Origin: Comamonas testosteroni
GTDB lineage: Bacteria; Pseudomonadota; Gammaproteobacteria; Burkholderiales; Burkholderiaceae_C
Length of the DNA: 64,000 nt
Direction of reading: 5' to 3'
Assembly: GCF_030505195.1 (NCBI RefSeq)
Contig: NZ_CP129672.1
Location: forward strand, 3,010,501-3,074,500
Shown here: piece by piece, positions 1 to 8,792 of the stretch
Layout of the letters: each line of letters starts with the position of its first letter
How positions within the stretch are numbered: position 1 is the stretch's first letter
Made by a program: the position numbers and the translations under genes
Notes under the pieces: generated by a model
Databases searched by the model: none
What the model was told of the DNA's origin: nothing
Seen by the model: the letters and a program-made list of their open reading frames with translations, nothing else

Positions 1-1
1 C

Positions 2-598
<597 letters not shown>

Positions 599-622
599 CG
601 CCGGGCAAACGAAGCGAGATGA

Positions 623-654
623 ACAAGAGGTGCCAAGGCGCCTCTTGTGCTTTT
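623..654 (+). terminator. Rho-independent terminator after the DAHP synthase gene
   Basis: Arms ACAAGAGGTGCC and GGCGCCTCTTGT pair across a very short loop and are followed by GCTTTT. It lies 25 bases after the DAHP synthase stop and also sits between convergent genes, so it may serve both strands. Confidence 0.65.
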
Positions 655-698
655 CAAAGGGTAGTTCTTTTGGACATTGGGCGGGGCCGCCCCTGTCT

Positions 699-1214
699 TC
701 AAAGCTCCAGCGTCAGCTTGAGCATGTCCTTGTGCTGTACGCCGCGCTCCCACAGCGGGGTGGTGTAGTTCTGCAAAAAGAAGTCGCGCTCGATATCGGT
801 GACGCGAAACCCCAGGCGTTGATAGAACAGCAACTGGTCGCCAAAGCTGCCAGTTCCCACTTCCAGTTGTTGCACGCCGCGTTCGCGCATCTCGCGGATG
901 GCGCGCTGCAGCAGGGCAGAACCTATGCCCTTGCTCTGCCAGGCCGTGGACACGGCCACGTTCATCAGCTCCCACCGGTGAAGGCCGTCGCCCTCGGGGA
1001 TCAGCACGCATACGCCAATCAGGGCGCCGAGGCCGCTGGGCGTGAACTGTTCCGTCTGACGCGCTGCGAAGCAGGTGGAGCCGGGCAGATAGCGCTTGAC
1101 GCGCTCGCGTGAGGGGTCGGCCAGCAGCAGCAGATGCCAGGGGGCTTCTGCGGGGTTCATGGTGGTGATATGCCAGGAGTCGGTCGTGCCGGGGCCGGCC
1201 AGTGTGGAGCTCAT
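699..1214 (-). CDS. GNAT family N-acetyltransferase
   Basis: A 171-residue acetyltransferase that would move an acetyl group from acetyl-CoA to an unknown amine. The CoA-binding motif A is visible as STAWQSKGIGSALLQRAI, preceded by the beta-4 strand ELMNVAV, and followed by QLEVGTGSFGDQLLFYQRLGF, the motif B region found in small-molecule GNATs. I start at the ATG at 1214 (MSSTLAGPG); the frame is open further upstream but that part is low-complexity with no family similarity. The start could also be the Met at residue 18. The gene is convergent with the DAHP synthase and has no functional link to its neighbours. Substrate unknown. Confidence 0.85.
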   Translation of the reverse strand: MSSTLAGPGTTDSWHITTMNPAEAPWHLLLLADPSRERVKRYLPGSTCFAARQTEQFTPSGLGALIGVCVLIPEGDGLHRWELMNVAVSTAWQSKGIGSALLQRAIREMRERGVQQLEVGTGSFGDQLLFYQRLGFRVTDIERDFFLQNYTTPLWERGVQHKDMLKLTLEL

Positions 1215-1562
1215 GCGCGCACTCCCTTGCCGCGGAAGGCGGGCGCTGCATATCGGCCGGGCTGGATGTCGGCATTCACTCGATGGGACGAGAGCCCGTC
1301 CATCTGCTTCAAACCACAATCTCGCGCCATTTCCACTTTCCACCTGCGGGAGTTGTGATCCCGCCACAAATATTGTCAACAGGCCATAGCGTAGCAGTCG
1401 GAGGGCAAATTCGGTGACGTACTGGTGAAAAGTACAGCATTCTGCGGCAATTTTGATGCAGGAATCTCGCAAACATTGATCTGCACAGGCCTTGCAACTG
1501 CGTGAGCGAGCACTTCAGGGCAGTGCACTGACGAGCCTGACGTTCTTTGCGCAGGATGGGCT

Positions 1563-1591
1563 TTGCAAAAATGGAGCTAGTGGTTTATACT
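1563..1591 (+). promoter_or_regulatory. Sigma-70-type promoter of the small-ORF transcript
   Basis: TTGCAA (1563-1568), a 17-base spacer and TATACT (1586-1591) form a near-consensus housekeeping promoter. The predicted start site falls at about 1598-1600, on top of a perfect palindrome. It drives a short unit ending at the terminator at 1797-1822. The roughly 350 bases before it, back to the GNAT start, hold nothing I recognise. Confidence 0.7.
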
Positions 1592-1598
1592 TAGCGCC

Positions 1599-1612
1599 AA
1601 GGGTTAACCCTT
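1599..1612. promoter_or_regulatory. Palindrome at the predicted transcription start
   Basis: AAGGGTTAACCCTT is a perfect 14-base palindrome placed 7 bases after the -10 box, where a repressor would block transcription. The 13-mer CAAGGGTTAACCC recurs at 52339-52351. No binding protein can be named from the sequence. Confidence 0.45.
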
Positions 1613-1697
1613 AAGGTGAAACCCGCGAATGACAGTACATGAGATGCGTGCTGTCCATCGCTTGAAGTGCATCTCTTGATTTCATAGAAAGCTCATC

Positions 1698-1775
1698 ATG
1701 CGCCAAGCTATCAACTCCCTGATCGAATTCATCCAAGAAGCTCGCGAGTTCCATCTGGATCTGGCCAACCAGTAA
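1698..1775 (+). CDS. Small ORF, 25-residue peptide of unknown function
   Basis: ATG at 1698 to TAA at 1773-1775 encodes MRQAINSLIEFIQ followed by EAREFHLDLANQ. The peptide looks like one amphipathic helix, with I/L/F residues spaced 3-4 apart and acidic and basic residues between. It has no signal sequence. Upstream are a good promoter, a start-site palindrome and a leader that can fold (GAGATGC 1641-1647 with GCATCTC 1669-1675). Downstream is a strong terminator, so this is an independent gene of about 225 nt. The Shine-Dalgarno is weak (GAAAG, 6 bases away). It may be a small protein or a dual-function RNA; I recognise no family. A second short frame, 1629-1679 (MTVHEMRAVHRLKCIS), precedes it with AAGGTG 10 bases upstream. 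Confidence 0.55.
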   Translation: MRQAINSLIEFIQEAREFHLDLANQ

Positions 1776-1796
1776 TCACGCACTGGTTCGAGAAAC

Positions 1797-1822
1797 AGCC
1801 GCCGCTCAAGGCGGCTTTTTTT
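1797..1822 (+). terminator. Strong rho-independent terminator after the small ORF
   Basis: AGCCGCC, loop GCTCAA, GGCGGCT, then an uninterrupted T run to 1822. It ends the small transcript and lies 18 bases before the end of the convergent ureG. Confidence 0.9.
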
Positions 1823-1839
1823 CGTCCCGAAAGAGGTGA

Positions 1840-2499
1840 TCAGGCTGTCAGCAGGCCTTGCTTCTCGATGAAGGCCACTACCTCGTCCAGACCTTCCAGT
1901 GTCTTGAGGTTGGTCATCACAAAAGGCTTGAGCCCCTTGGGCGTGGTGCGCTGCTTGATGGTGTCGCTGCGCATGATGTCCAGATTGGCGCCCACATGGG
2001 GGGCCAGGTCGGTCTTGTTGATGACGAAGAGATCGCTCTTGGTGATGCCGGGGCCTCCCTTGCGCGGAATCTTCTCGCCTGCCGCCACGTCGATCACGTA
2101 GATGGTCAGATCCGACAGCTCGGGACTGAAGGTGGCAGCCAGGTTGTCGCCGCCCGATTCGATGAAGACGATGTCGGCATCGGGAAAGTCCTTGAGCATG
2201 CGGTCAATGGCCTCCAGGTTGATGGAGGCGTCTTCGCGAATCGCCGTGTGCGGGCAGCCGCCGGTTTCCACACCCATGATGCGCTCGGCGGGCAGCGCGC
2301 CGCTGATGGTCAGCAGGCGCTGGTCCTCCTTGGTGTAGATGTCGTTGGTGATGGCGACCAGGTCCCATTTGCCGCGCATGGCCTTGCAGAGCATCTCCAG
2401 AATCGTGGTCTTGCCCGAGCCCACGGGCCCGCCTATGCCCACGCGCAGCGGTGGCAGCTTCTTGGTGCGGTTGGGGATATGGTGCAGTGCGGTCGACAT
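1840..2499 (-). CDS. ureG: Urease accessory GTPase UreG
   Basis: UreG is the SIMIBI-class GTPase that delivers nickel and drives GTP-dependent activation of the urease apoenzyme together with UreD, UreF and UreE. The 219-residue product has the P-loop GPVGSGKTT (residues 24-32), the conserved ETGGCPH nickel/zinc site (CPH), [17 protein letters not shown], and [11 protein letters not shown] as the G4 NKxD motif. I start at [11 protein letters not shown] (2499), as the frame upstream is unlike UreG. It is the last gene of the minus-strand urease operon and is separated from ureF by a small monooxygenase-like gene, whereas ureF and ureG are usually adjacent. Confidence 0.97.
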   Translation of the reverse strand: MSTALHHIPNRTKKLPPLRVGIGGPVGSGKTTILEMLCKAMRGKWDLVAITNDIYTKEDQRLLTISGALPAERIMGVETGGCPHTAIREDASINLEAIDRMLKDFPDADIVFIESGGDNLAATFSPELSDLTIYVIDVAAGEKIPRKGGPGITKSDLFVINKTDLAPHVGANLDIMRSDTIKQRTTPKGLKPFVMTNLKTLEGLDEVVAFIEKQGLLTA

Positions 2500-2531
2500 G
2501 GTGAGTTCTTTCGGGAATGAGAGGGTTGCGA

Positions 2532-2864
2532 TCAGCGGGCCTTGCCGTAGACACGCTCCACCTTGGCAATGCGCAGCTCGAAATGCTGGTACCAGGTGGT
2601 GTGGCCTTTTTCCTGGGCGATCTGGTGCTCGGCGTTGTGCTTCCATTGACGGATGGCTTCCTCGCTTTCCCAGTAAGACACGGTGATGCCGAAGCCCTGG
2701 GCATCGCGGGTGCTTTCAGCGCCCAGATAGCCTGCTTGCTGGCCGGCCAGCTCCACCATGCGCTCGGCCATCTCGCCATAGCCCTGGTCCGCCTGGGTGC
2801 GCAGGGAGGTGAAGATGGCGGCGTAGTACGGTGGCTGGGGTGTGGCGGCAAACAATGCAGACAT
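2532..2864 (-). CDS. Antibiotic biosynthesis monooxygenase (ABM) domain protein
   Basis: A 110-residue single-domain protein of the dimeric alpha+beta barrel (ABM) fold. Core segments are [28 protein letters not shown] and [30 protein letters not shown], the standard ABM pattern of one strand, a helix and the [10 protein letters not shown] signature. Such proteins include cofactor-less quinol monooxygenases and heme-degrading enzymes, but many have no known reaction. I start at MSALFAATP (2864); a start at 2912 (MNTSILDF) is possible and would overlap ureF by 35 bases. It sits between ureF and ureG in the same direction, so it is co-transcribed with urease genes; its role there is unknown. 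Confidence 0.8.
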   Translation of the reverse strand: MSALFAATPQPPYYAAIFTSLRTQADQGYGEMAERMVELAGQQAGYLGAESTRDAQGFGITVSYWESEEAIRQWKHNAEHQIAQEKGHTTWYQHFELRIAKVERVYGKAR

Positions 2865-2877
2865 GGCGGATGAAGGT

Positions 2878-3594
2878 TCAGCTACGGAAAAGTCGAGAAT
2901 ACTGGTGTTCATGCTGGGCCGAGAGAATGGCCAGCATGGGCGAAAAAGCCTGTCTTGCGCTGTCCGGCAATGCCAGTGCGTATTCGACGGCGGCGGGAAT
3001 CTCGGAAGTCAGTCGAGCCAGAATGCGCTGGCCGGCGCTCTGGCCCAGGGGGACGGCCTTGATGGCGGCTTGAACCATGTTCTCTGCCCAGCCAAAGGCA
3101 TAGGCCAGCAGTGCATCGCGCGGCGTGGCGCCGGTGCATTGCGCCGCAAACGAGAAGGCGATGGGGTAGCTGGCATCCTGCGCGGCCAGCCAGCGGATGG
3201 GGGCGAGCAGGGTTGTGTCATCGGCGTAGCGGTTTTTCAGCCACTCGGTCAGCGAGCGGCCCATCTGCTCGGTCTGCAGGCGCAACTCGCTGGTTTCGCG
3301 CGTGACTCTTACCCACTGGTTGAGGCTGGCAATGCGCGCCAGATCCGCGCTTTTCCAGGCCTGCATGGCCTGCGCAATCACGGCCATGTCCCCGCGCGAC
3401 TGGGTCAGATGCAGCTGCTGCACCAGCCAGCCGGCGGCCTCTGTTTCCGTTGTCACCAGCGCTGCATTGATGGCCGCTTCTAGCCCTTCAGAATAGGAAA
3501 AACCGCCGATGGGCAGCGCCGGCGAGGCCAGCCACATCAGCTGCAGAAAGCTCTGCGCGCCAAGAGCCAGCAGTGGCTCAGTGGGCGTGGTCAT
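2878..3594 (-). CDS. ureF: Urease accessory protein UreF
   Basis: UreF is an all-helical protein that bridges UreD and UreG in the activation complex and acts as a GTPase gatekeeper. The 238-residue product carries the signature [21 protein letters not shown] and the C-terminal [22 protein letters not shown] region seen as [17 protein letters not shown] place the start at MTTPTEPLL (3594), overlapping the ureE stop by 17 bases, which suggests translational coupling; the in-frame Met at 3612 is an alternative. Confidence 0.95.
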   Translation of the reverse strand: MTTPTEPLLALGAQSFLQLMWLASPALPIGGFSYSEGLEAAINAALVTTETEAAGWLVQQLHLTQSRGDMAVIAQAMQAWKSADLARIASLNQWVRVTRETSELRLQTEQMGRSLTEWLKNRYADDTTLLAPIRWLAAQDASYPIAFSFAAQCTGATPRDALLAYAFGWAENMVQAAIKAVPLGQSAGQRILARLTSEIPAAVEYALALPDSARQAFSPMLAILSAQHEHQYSRLFRS

Positions 3595-4099
3595 GCGAGT
3601 GTCCATGGCCATGATGATGGTGGCTGTGGCCGTCATTGGTCACATGGCCGCCATAGGCGCCTCCTTCGGGTTCAAAGGGCAAATCGGTCTCGACGACCGT
3701 CATATGCATGCTGCGCAGCATATCGGCCAGCACATGGTCGGGTTCGATCTTCAAATGGTCGGGCTGCAGCTCGATCGGCACATGGCGGTTGCCCAGATGG
3801 TAGGCCGCGCGCATCAGGTCAAACGGCGTGCCATGCTCGGCGCAGGCAGTGATGTGCAGCACTTTTTGCGGTGCGGCCAGCACGCGGATCAGGCTGCCGT
3901 CTTCGGCCACCAGCACATCGCCGCCGCGCACGGCCTGGCCGCGCGGCAAAAAGACGGCCAGCTCGCGACCCTGGCTGTCGGTGGCGGCAAAGCGGCTTTT
4001 CTGACGCACATCCCAGTCCAGTTCCACGGACGCTGCGCGTTTGAGGATGACGGTGGAAAGGCCCTGGCCCTGGAGCAGCAGCTTGTTGGCAGTCAGCAT
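3578..4099 (-). CDS. ureE: Urease accessory nickel metallochaperone UreE
   Basis: UreE is a dimeric cytosolic chaperone that carries nickel to the UreG/UreF/UreD complex. The 173-residue protein shows the N-terminal peptide-binding domain ([18 protein letters not shown]) and the metal-binding domain ([12 protein letters not shown], then [13 protein letters not shown]). It ends in a histidine-rich tail of alternating H, G, D and S from about residue 152, as in Klebsiella UreE, which adds nickel storage capacity. The start at 4099 (MLTANKLLL) fits the family. A 92-base gap then the opposite-strand GGCT-like gene separate it from ureC. Confidence 0.96.
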   Translation of the reverse strand: MLTANKLLLQGQGLSTVILKRAASVELDWDVRQKSRFAATDSQGRELAVFLPRGQAVRGGDVLVAEDGSLIRVLAAPQKVLHITACAEHGTPFDLMRAAYHLGNRHVPIELQPDHLKIEPDHVLADMLRSMHMTVVETDLPFEPEGGAYGGHVTNDGHSHHHHGHGHSHDHAH

Positions 4100-4191
4100 G
4101 GTGAATTCACAATGAAATAAAAGGCCCGAACCCGGTTGGCGCGCATGTTGCATGTGCTGCGCATCTCAGTGATTTTGATGGTTCGAGCAAG

Positions 4192-4712
4192 ATGACCACT
4201 ATTTTGGAAACTTCGGCAGAAATGGCAGCCCCGACCTCTTTGCATGATGCGCCTGCTGACTGGCAGGGCTGTGGCGCAGCCTATGTGGCGGTGTATGGCA
4301 CTTTGCGTGCCGGTGGCATCAACGATATTGCCAGGCTCCAGCCGGGCATCGCCTGTGTTGGCAGGACCCTGCTGACCGGCACTTTGCATGACCTGGGCTG
4401 GTACCCGGGCCTGAGGCTGCAAGGCTCGCAGACCGTGCTGGCCGAGGTCTACCCCATGGACGCAGCGCTGGAGCGGGCCATGGATCGCATCGAAGGCCTT
4501 TGGCCCGAAGACCTGGGCGAATACGCCAAGCGCATTCTGACCCTGCCCGTGATGCTGATCCAGGGCGCTCAGCAGTCCATCACGGTGCTGGTGTACGAGG
4601 CCTTGCCCGCCACCGTGAGCGCTGCGCCGCAGCTTGCCGTCAGCGACTGGCTGGCCTGGTTTGAGGGCAAGGGCGTGCAGCATCCGGATACGGAGTTTCA
4701 GCTCAACACCGC

Positions 4713-4728
<16 letters not shown>
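4192..4728 (+). CDS. Gamma-glutamylcyclotransferase-like (AIG2/GGCT fold) protein
   Basis: A 178-residue member of the gamma-glutamylcyclotransferase/AIG2 fold, known for forming 5-oxoproline from gamma-glutamyl compounds. The substrate loop is visible as [14 protein letters not shown], and the core continues through [26 protein letters not shown] and [10 protein letters not shown]. It lies on the plus strand between ureE and ureC, both on the minus strand, and its last 16 bases overlap the ureC stop. Its transcription would run antisense to any ureC-ureE read-through RNA. No link to urea metabolism is known. The exact start is uncertain because no strong Shine-Dalgarno precedes 4192. Confidence 0.85.
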
Positions 4729-6455
<1,727 letters not shown>

Positions 6456-6478
6456 TGAGGAATCTCCGATTCAGGTAT

Positions 6479-7150
6479 TCAGCGCAGGGACTGCTGCTGG
6501 GCTGCCGGTGGCAGGGCTGCGGGGCTTGTGACGAGCAGGTCGCGCAAGGTGCCCAGCGCCAGGGCCAGCAACAGTGCGGCGCAGCAGCGGTAGGTAAAAC
6601 GGCTCCAGTGCGCAGCAGCGCGGCGGAAAAGCCGGTCCACCAAGGCTGCGCAGACAAAGCACCAGAGCAGGGATGAAGTCATGAATCCCGCGAAGAACAG
6701 CCCGTAATCGCCAGCGCTGGGCTGGGTCACTCCCACCGCCCCGAGGGCGCTGCCCATGGCGGCCCAGTAAGCAAGGTTCTGCGGGTTGCTCAGCGACAGG
6801 GCCATGCCGCGGCGCAGGGCCTGCTTCTGCGTGGCGGCGGCGGCGGTTGAGGCATCGAGCCGGTGTTCGGTGCGCGCTGCCTGCCAGCTGTCCCAGGACA
6901 GCCAGAGCAGGTAGGCGGCGCCCGCCAGGCCAACCGGCCAGCGCAAGGCGTCGATCTGCATGACCAGACCAATGCCGGCCAGGCCCAGCAAGGCCCAGCT
7001 CGCGTCGCCCACCAGGGAGCCCAGCTGTACCGCCAGCGCGGGGCGATAGCCGCCGCGCACACCTTGGCGCACGGTCTCTGCAAACACCGCGCCGGGCGCA
7101 GCATTGAACACCAGGCCCAGCACGAAAGCAGAAGCAAACAGCATCAGCAT
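6479..7150 (-). CDS. LysE/RhtB family transporter
   Basis: A 223-residue membrane protein with about six hydrophobic segments and the LysE-family N terminus (FASAFVLGLVFNAAPGAVFAETVRQGVRGGYRPALAVQLGS, with the PG-A-F-E--RQG-R-G pattern). The family exports basic or other amino acids and small amines. It is in line between ureB and ureC, 23 bases from ureC and 6 bases from ureB, so it is clearly co-transcribed. Export of an amino acid or amine made in excess when urea nitrogen is assimilated is a guess; a role in metal or urea handling has not been shown for this family. Confidence 0.9.
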   Translation of the reverse strand: MLMLFASAFVLGLVFNAAPGAVFAETVRQGVRGGYRPALAVQLGSLVGDASWALLGLAGIGLVMQIDALRWPVGLAGAAYLLWLSWDSWQAARTEHRLDASTAAAATQKQALRRGMALSLSNPQNLAYWAAMGSALGAVGVTQPSAGDYGLFFAGFMTSSLLWCFVCAALVDRLFRRAAAHWSRFTYRCCAALLLALALGTLRDLLVTSPAALPPAAQQQSLR

Positions 7151-7156
7151 GACCGG

Positions 7157-7480
7157 TCAGTCCCTGGCAACTGCGGGCAATGGACCCTGGAGCAGACCGC
7201 GAAAACCATAGATCTGGCGGTCGCCGCCGATCTCGACCAGCTCCACCGTACGCTGCTGGCCCGGCTCGAAGCGCACGGCCATGCCGCTGGCAATATTCAG
7301 GCGCATGCCGTGGGCGGCGGCGCGGTCGAAATCCAGGCCGGCATTGGTTTCGGCGAAGTGGTAGTGCGAGCCGACCTGAATCGGCCGGTCGCTGGCATTT
7401 TTCACCACCAGCGTGAGCGTGCGGCGGCCGGGGTTGAGTGCATGGCTGCCCTCGTCAAGAATCAGTTCACCGGGGATCAT
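7157..7480 (-). CDS. ureB: Urease subunit beta UreB
   Basis: UreB is the structural beta subunit that packs against UreC in the (UreABC)3 assembly. The 107-residue sequence matches the family over its whole length: [62 protein letters not shown] and [13 protein letters not shown]. The start at 7480 is standard. It lies between the hupE-like nickel permease and the LysE-like gene. Confidence 0.97.
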   Translation of the reverse strand: MIPGELILDEGSHALNPGRRTLTLVVKNASDRPIQVGSHYHFAETNAGLDFDRAAAHGMRLNIASGMAVRFEPGQQRTVELVEIGGDRQIYGFRGLLQGPLPAVARD

Positions 7481-7534
7481 CTATCGTCTCCTTGCGCTAG
7501 AGCCCTGTGCTGGGCCGTGCCGGGGTGTTGCATA

Positions 7535-8152
7535 TCACGCCAGTTTCGTCAGCATGAAAGCGCCGAGCGCGGCGGTGGCAGCTCCGCCGAGCCTGGCAGT
7601 CCATTGGTGGCGCTGCATGACGGCATGACCGAGCACCATGCCGGCGATATGCAGTGAGGCCGAGCCCAGCGCAATGCCCACCAGCGCGCCGACGGCAGCC
7701 AGGCCGCTGTCTCCGGCCAGCTCAAAGCCGTGCGCTGCGCCGTGGAAGAAGGCAAACACCGCAGCCAGTGCGGCGGCAGCGGCCCAGGGCATTTTTTGCT
7801 GGACCAGCACCAGCAGGCCCAGCACCAGCACGGATGCGGCAATCATGGGCTCCACGCCCGGCACCCACAGGCCGGCAAAGCCGGCCACGGCGCCCGCCAC
7901 CAGCAGGGCCACAAAGGCCGCTGGTGCACGCCAGGCCGTGCGCAACTCGGGCAGGGTCAGCGCGCTCCAGGCGCCTACGGCCAGCATGGCGGCCAGATGG
8001 TCTGCTCCGGTAAACGGGTGGGCAAAGGCATGAACCAGGCTGTCGAGAAAGTGGTGATGGCCGCCTGCATCGGTGCCCATATGAGCGAGGGCGGACAGGG
8101 GCAGTGCAGTCGCTGCAGCGGTTGTGGTGGCAAGGAGCTTATTGAATTTCAT
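7535..8152 (-). CDS. HupE/UreJ family nickel permease
   Basis: A 205-residue inner-membrane protein of the HupE/UreJ family, secondary nickel transporters found in hydrogenase and urease operons. It starts with a cleavable-looking signal (LLATTTAAATALPLSALA, then HMGTDAGGHHHF) and has the family metal motif HPFTGADHLAAM. About six membrane segments follow, with histidines in FFHGAAHGFE, VLGHAVMQRHQ and the N-terminal HHHF. Position between ureA and ureB argues for supplying nickel to this urease. The start is the Met at 8152, which lies within a dispersed-repeat copy. Confidence 0.92.
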   Translation of the reverse strand: MKFNKLLATTTAAATALPLSALAHMGTDAGGHHHFLDSLVHAFAHPFTGADHLAAMLAVGAWSALTLPELRTAWRAPAAFVALLVAGAVAGFAGLWVPGVEPMIAASVLVLGLLVLVQQKMPWAAAAALAAVFAFFHGAAHGFELAGDSGLAAVGALVGIALGSASLHIAGMVLGHAVMQRHQWTARLGGAATAALGAFMLTKLA

Positions 8153-8200
8153 AGCTGTCTGCGCTTGATGGATAAGGGTTTGATGGCTGAAAGGCTTGAA
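8148..8200 (+). repeat. Dispersed intergenic repeat, family 2 (AGCTGCTTGCGCTT type)
   Basis: Contains ATAGCTGTCTGCGCTTGATG followed by GATAAGGGTTTGATGGC, matching copies near 21806, 25884, 37970 and 42096. It lies between ureA and hupE and covers the hupE start region. Confidence 0.6.
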
Positions 8201-8216
8201 GTCTCTGGATGCCGCT

Positions 8217-8519
8217 TCAGGCGATGGGCTCATGCACGGTGACCAGCTTGGTGCCATCGGGGAAGGTGGCCTCGATCTGGATGTCGGGAATCATCTCGGG
8301 GATGCCCTCCATCACATCGGCGCGGGTCAACACGCTACGGCCTTCGCTCATGAGCTGGGCCACGGTCCTGCCATCGCGCGCGCCCTCCATCACAAAGGCG
8401 CTGATCAACGCCACGGCCTCGGGGTAGTTGAGCTTGAGGCCGCGGGCCATGCGCCGCTCGGCCAGCAGGGCCGCGGTGAAGATCAGCAGCTTGTCTTTTT
8501 CGCGCGGTGTCAGTTCCAT
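8217..8519 (-). CDS. ureA: Urease subunit gamma UreA
   Basis: UreA is the small structural subunit of urease. The 100-residue protein matches the family throughout: [63 protein letters not shown] and [26 protein letters not shown]. The start at 8519 is the conserved [10 protein letters not shown]; the 10 residues upstream in frame are not family-like. It is the first gene of the minus-strand urease operon, and a sigma-54 promoter lies about 70 bases upstream. ureD, which usually comes just before ureA, is absent here. Confidence 0.97.
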   Translation of the reverse strand: MELTPREKDKLLIFTAALLAERRMARGLKLNYPEAVALISAFVMEGARDGRTVAQLMSEGRSVLTRADVMEGIPEMIPDIQIEATFPDGTKLVTVHEPIA

Positions 8520-8598
8520 CTTCTTCCATCCCTCAGTCGGCGCGCGCATCCGGCAGGGCTGAATGAACGCGATGAGTCAGTGTCATGCCCCTTTATGT

Positions 8599-8615
8599 AG
8601 CAAGTGCCATGCCAA
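8599..8615 (-). promoter_or_regulatory. Sigma-54 (-24/-12) promoter of the urease operon
   Basis: On the minus strand the sequence reads TTGGCATGGCACTTGCT, which fits YTGGCACG-N4-TTGCW with one mismatch and the exact 12-base GG-to-GC spacing. The predicted start site is about 8588, giving a 69-base leader to ureA. An NtrC-like site lies about 60 bases upstream. Confidence 0.75.
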
Positions 8616-8662
8616 AGGCAAGCCTTTGTTGCCAGCCAGCAGGCAAGCCGCTGCAGATGTTC

Positions 8663-8679
8663 TGCACCTTGTTGGTGCC
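8663..8679. promoter_or_regulatory. NtrC-like enhancer site between ureA and the TonB receptor
   Basis: TGCACCTTGTTGGTGCC matches TGCACY-N4-TGGTGCA at all but the last base. It lies 50-110 bases upstream of both divergent sigma-54 promoters, the range expected for an enhancer-binding protein, so one site could serve both. Confidence 0.75.
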
Positions 8680-8723
8680 TTCGGCATGCGGTTGTGCACC
8701 ACGGTGTATCGAAGAGGCAGCGA

Positions 8724-8740
8724 TGGTGCTTTGTGGTGCA
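8724..8740. promoter_or_regulatory. Second, weaker NtrC-like site
   Basis: TGGTGCTTTGTGGTGCA has a perfect right half (TGGTGCA) and a poor left half. It lies 61 bases from the better site and about 30 bases upstream of the -24 box of the TonB receptor promoter. It could assist cooperative binding. Confidence 0.45.
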
Positions 8741-8766
8741 TTGTCGAGCCGTAGCGGTGCATTGCA

Positions 8767-8782
8767 TGGCACGAACTTTGCT
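8767..8782 (+). promoter_or_regulatory. Sigma-54 (-24/-12) promoter of the TonB receptor gene
   Basis: TGGCACGAACTTTGCT is a full match to the TGGCACG-N4-TTGCW consensus with 12-base GG-to-GC spacing. The predicted start site is at or next to 8793, which coincides with the first in-frame ATG of the receptor gene. Confidence 0.85.
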
Positions 8783-8792
8783 GTTCTGGTGC

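Noticed and set aside
599..698. Small gene between the DAHP synthase and GNAT genes
   Set aside because: Only the terminator hairpin is supported.
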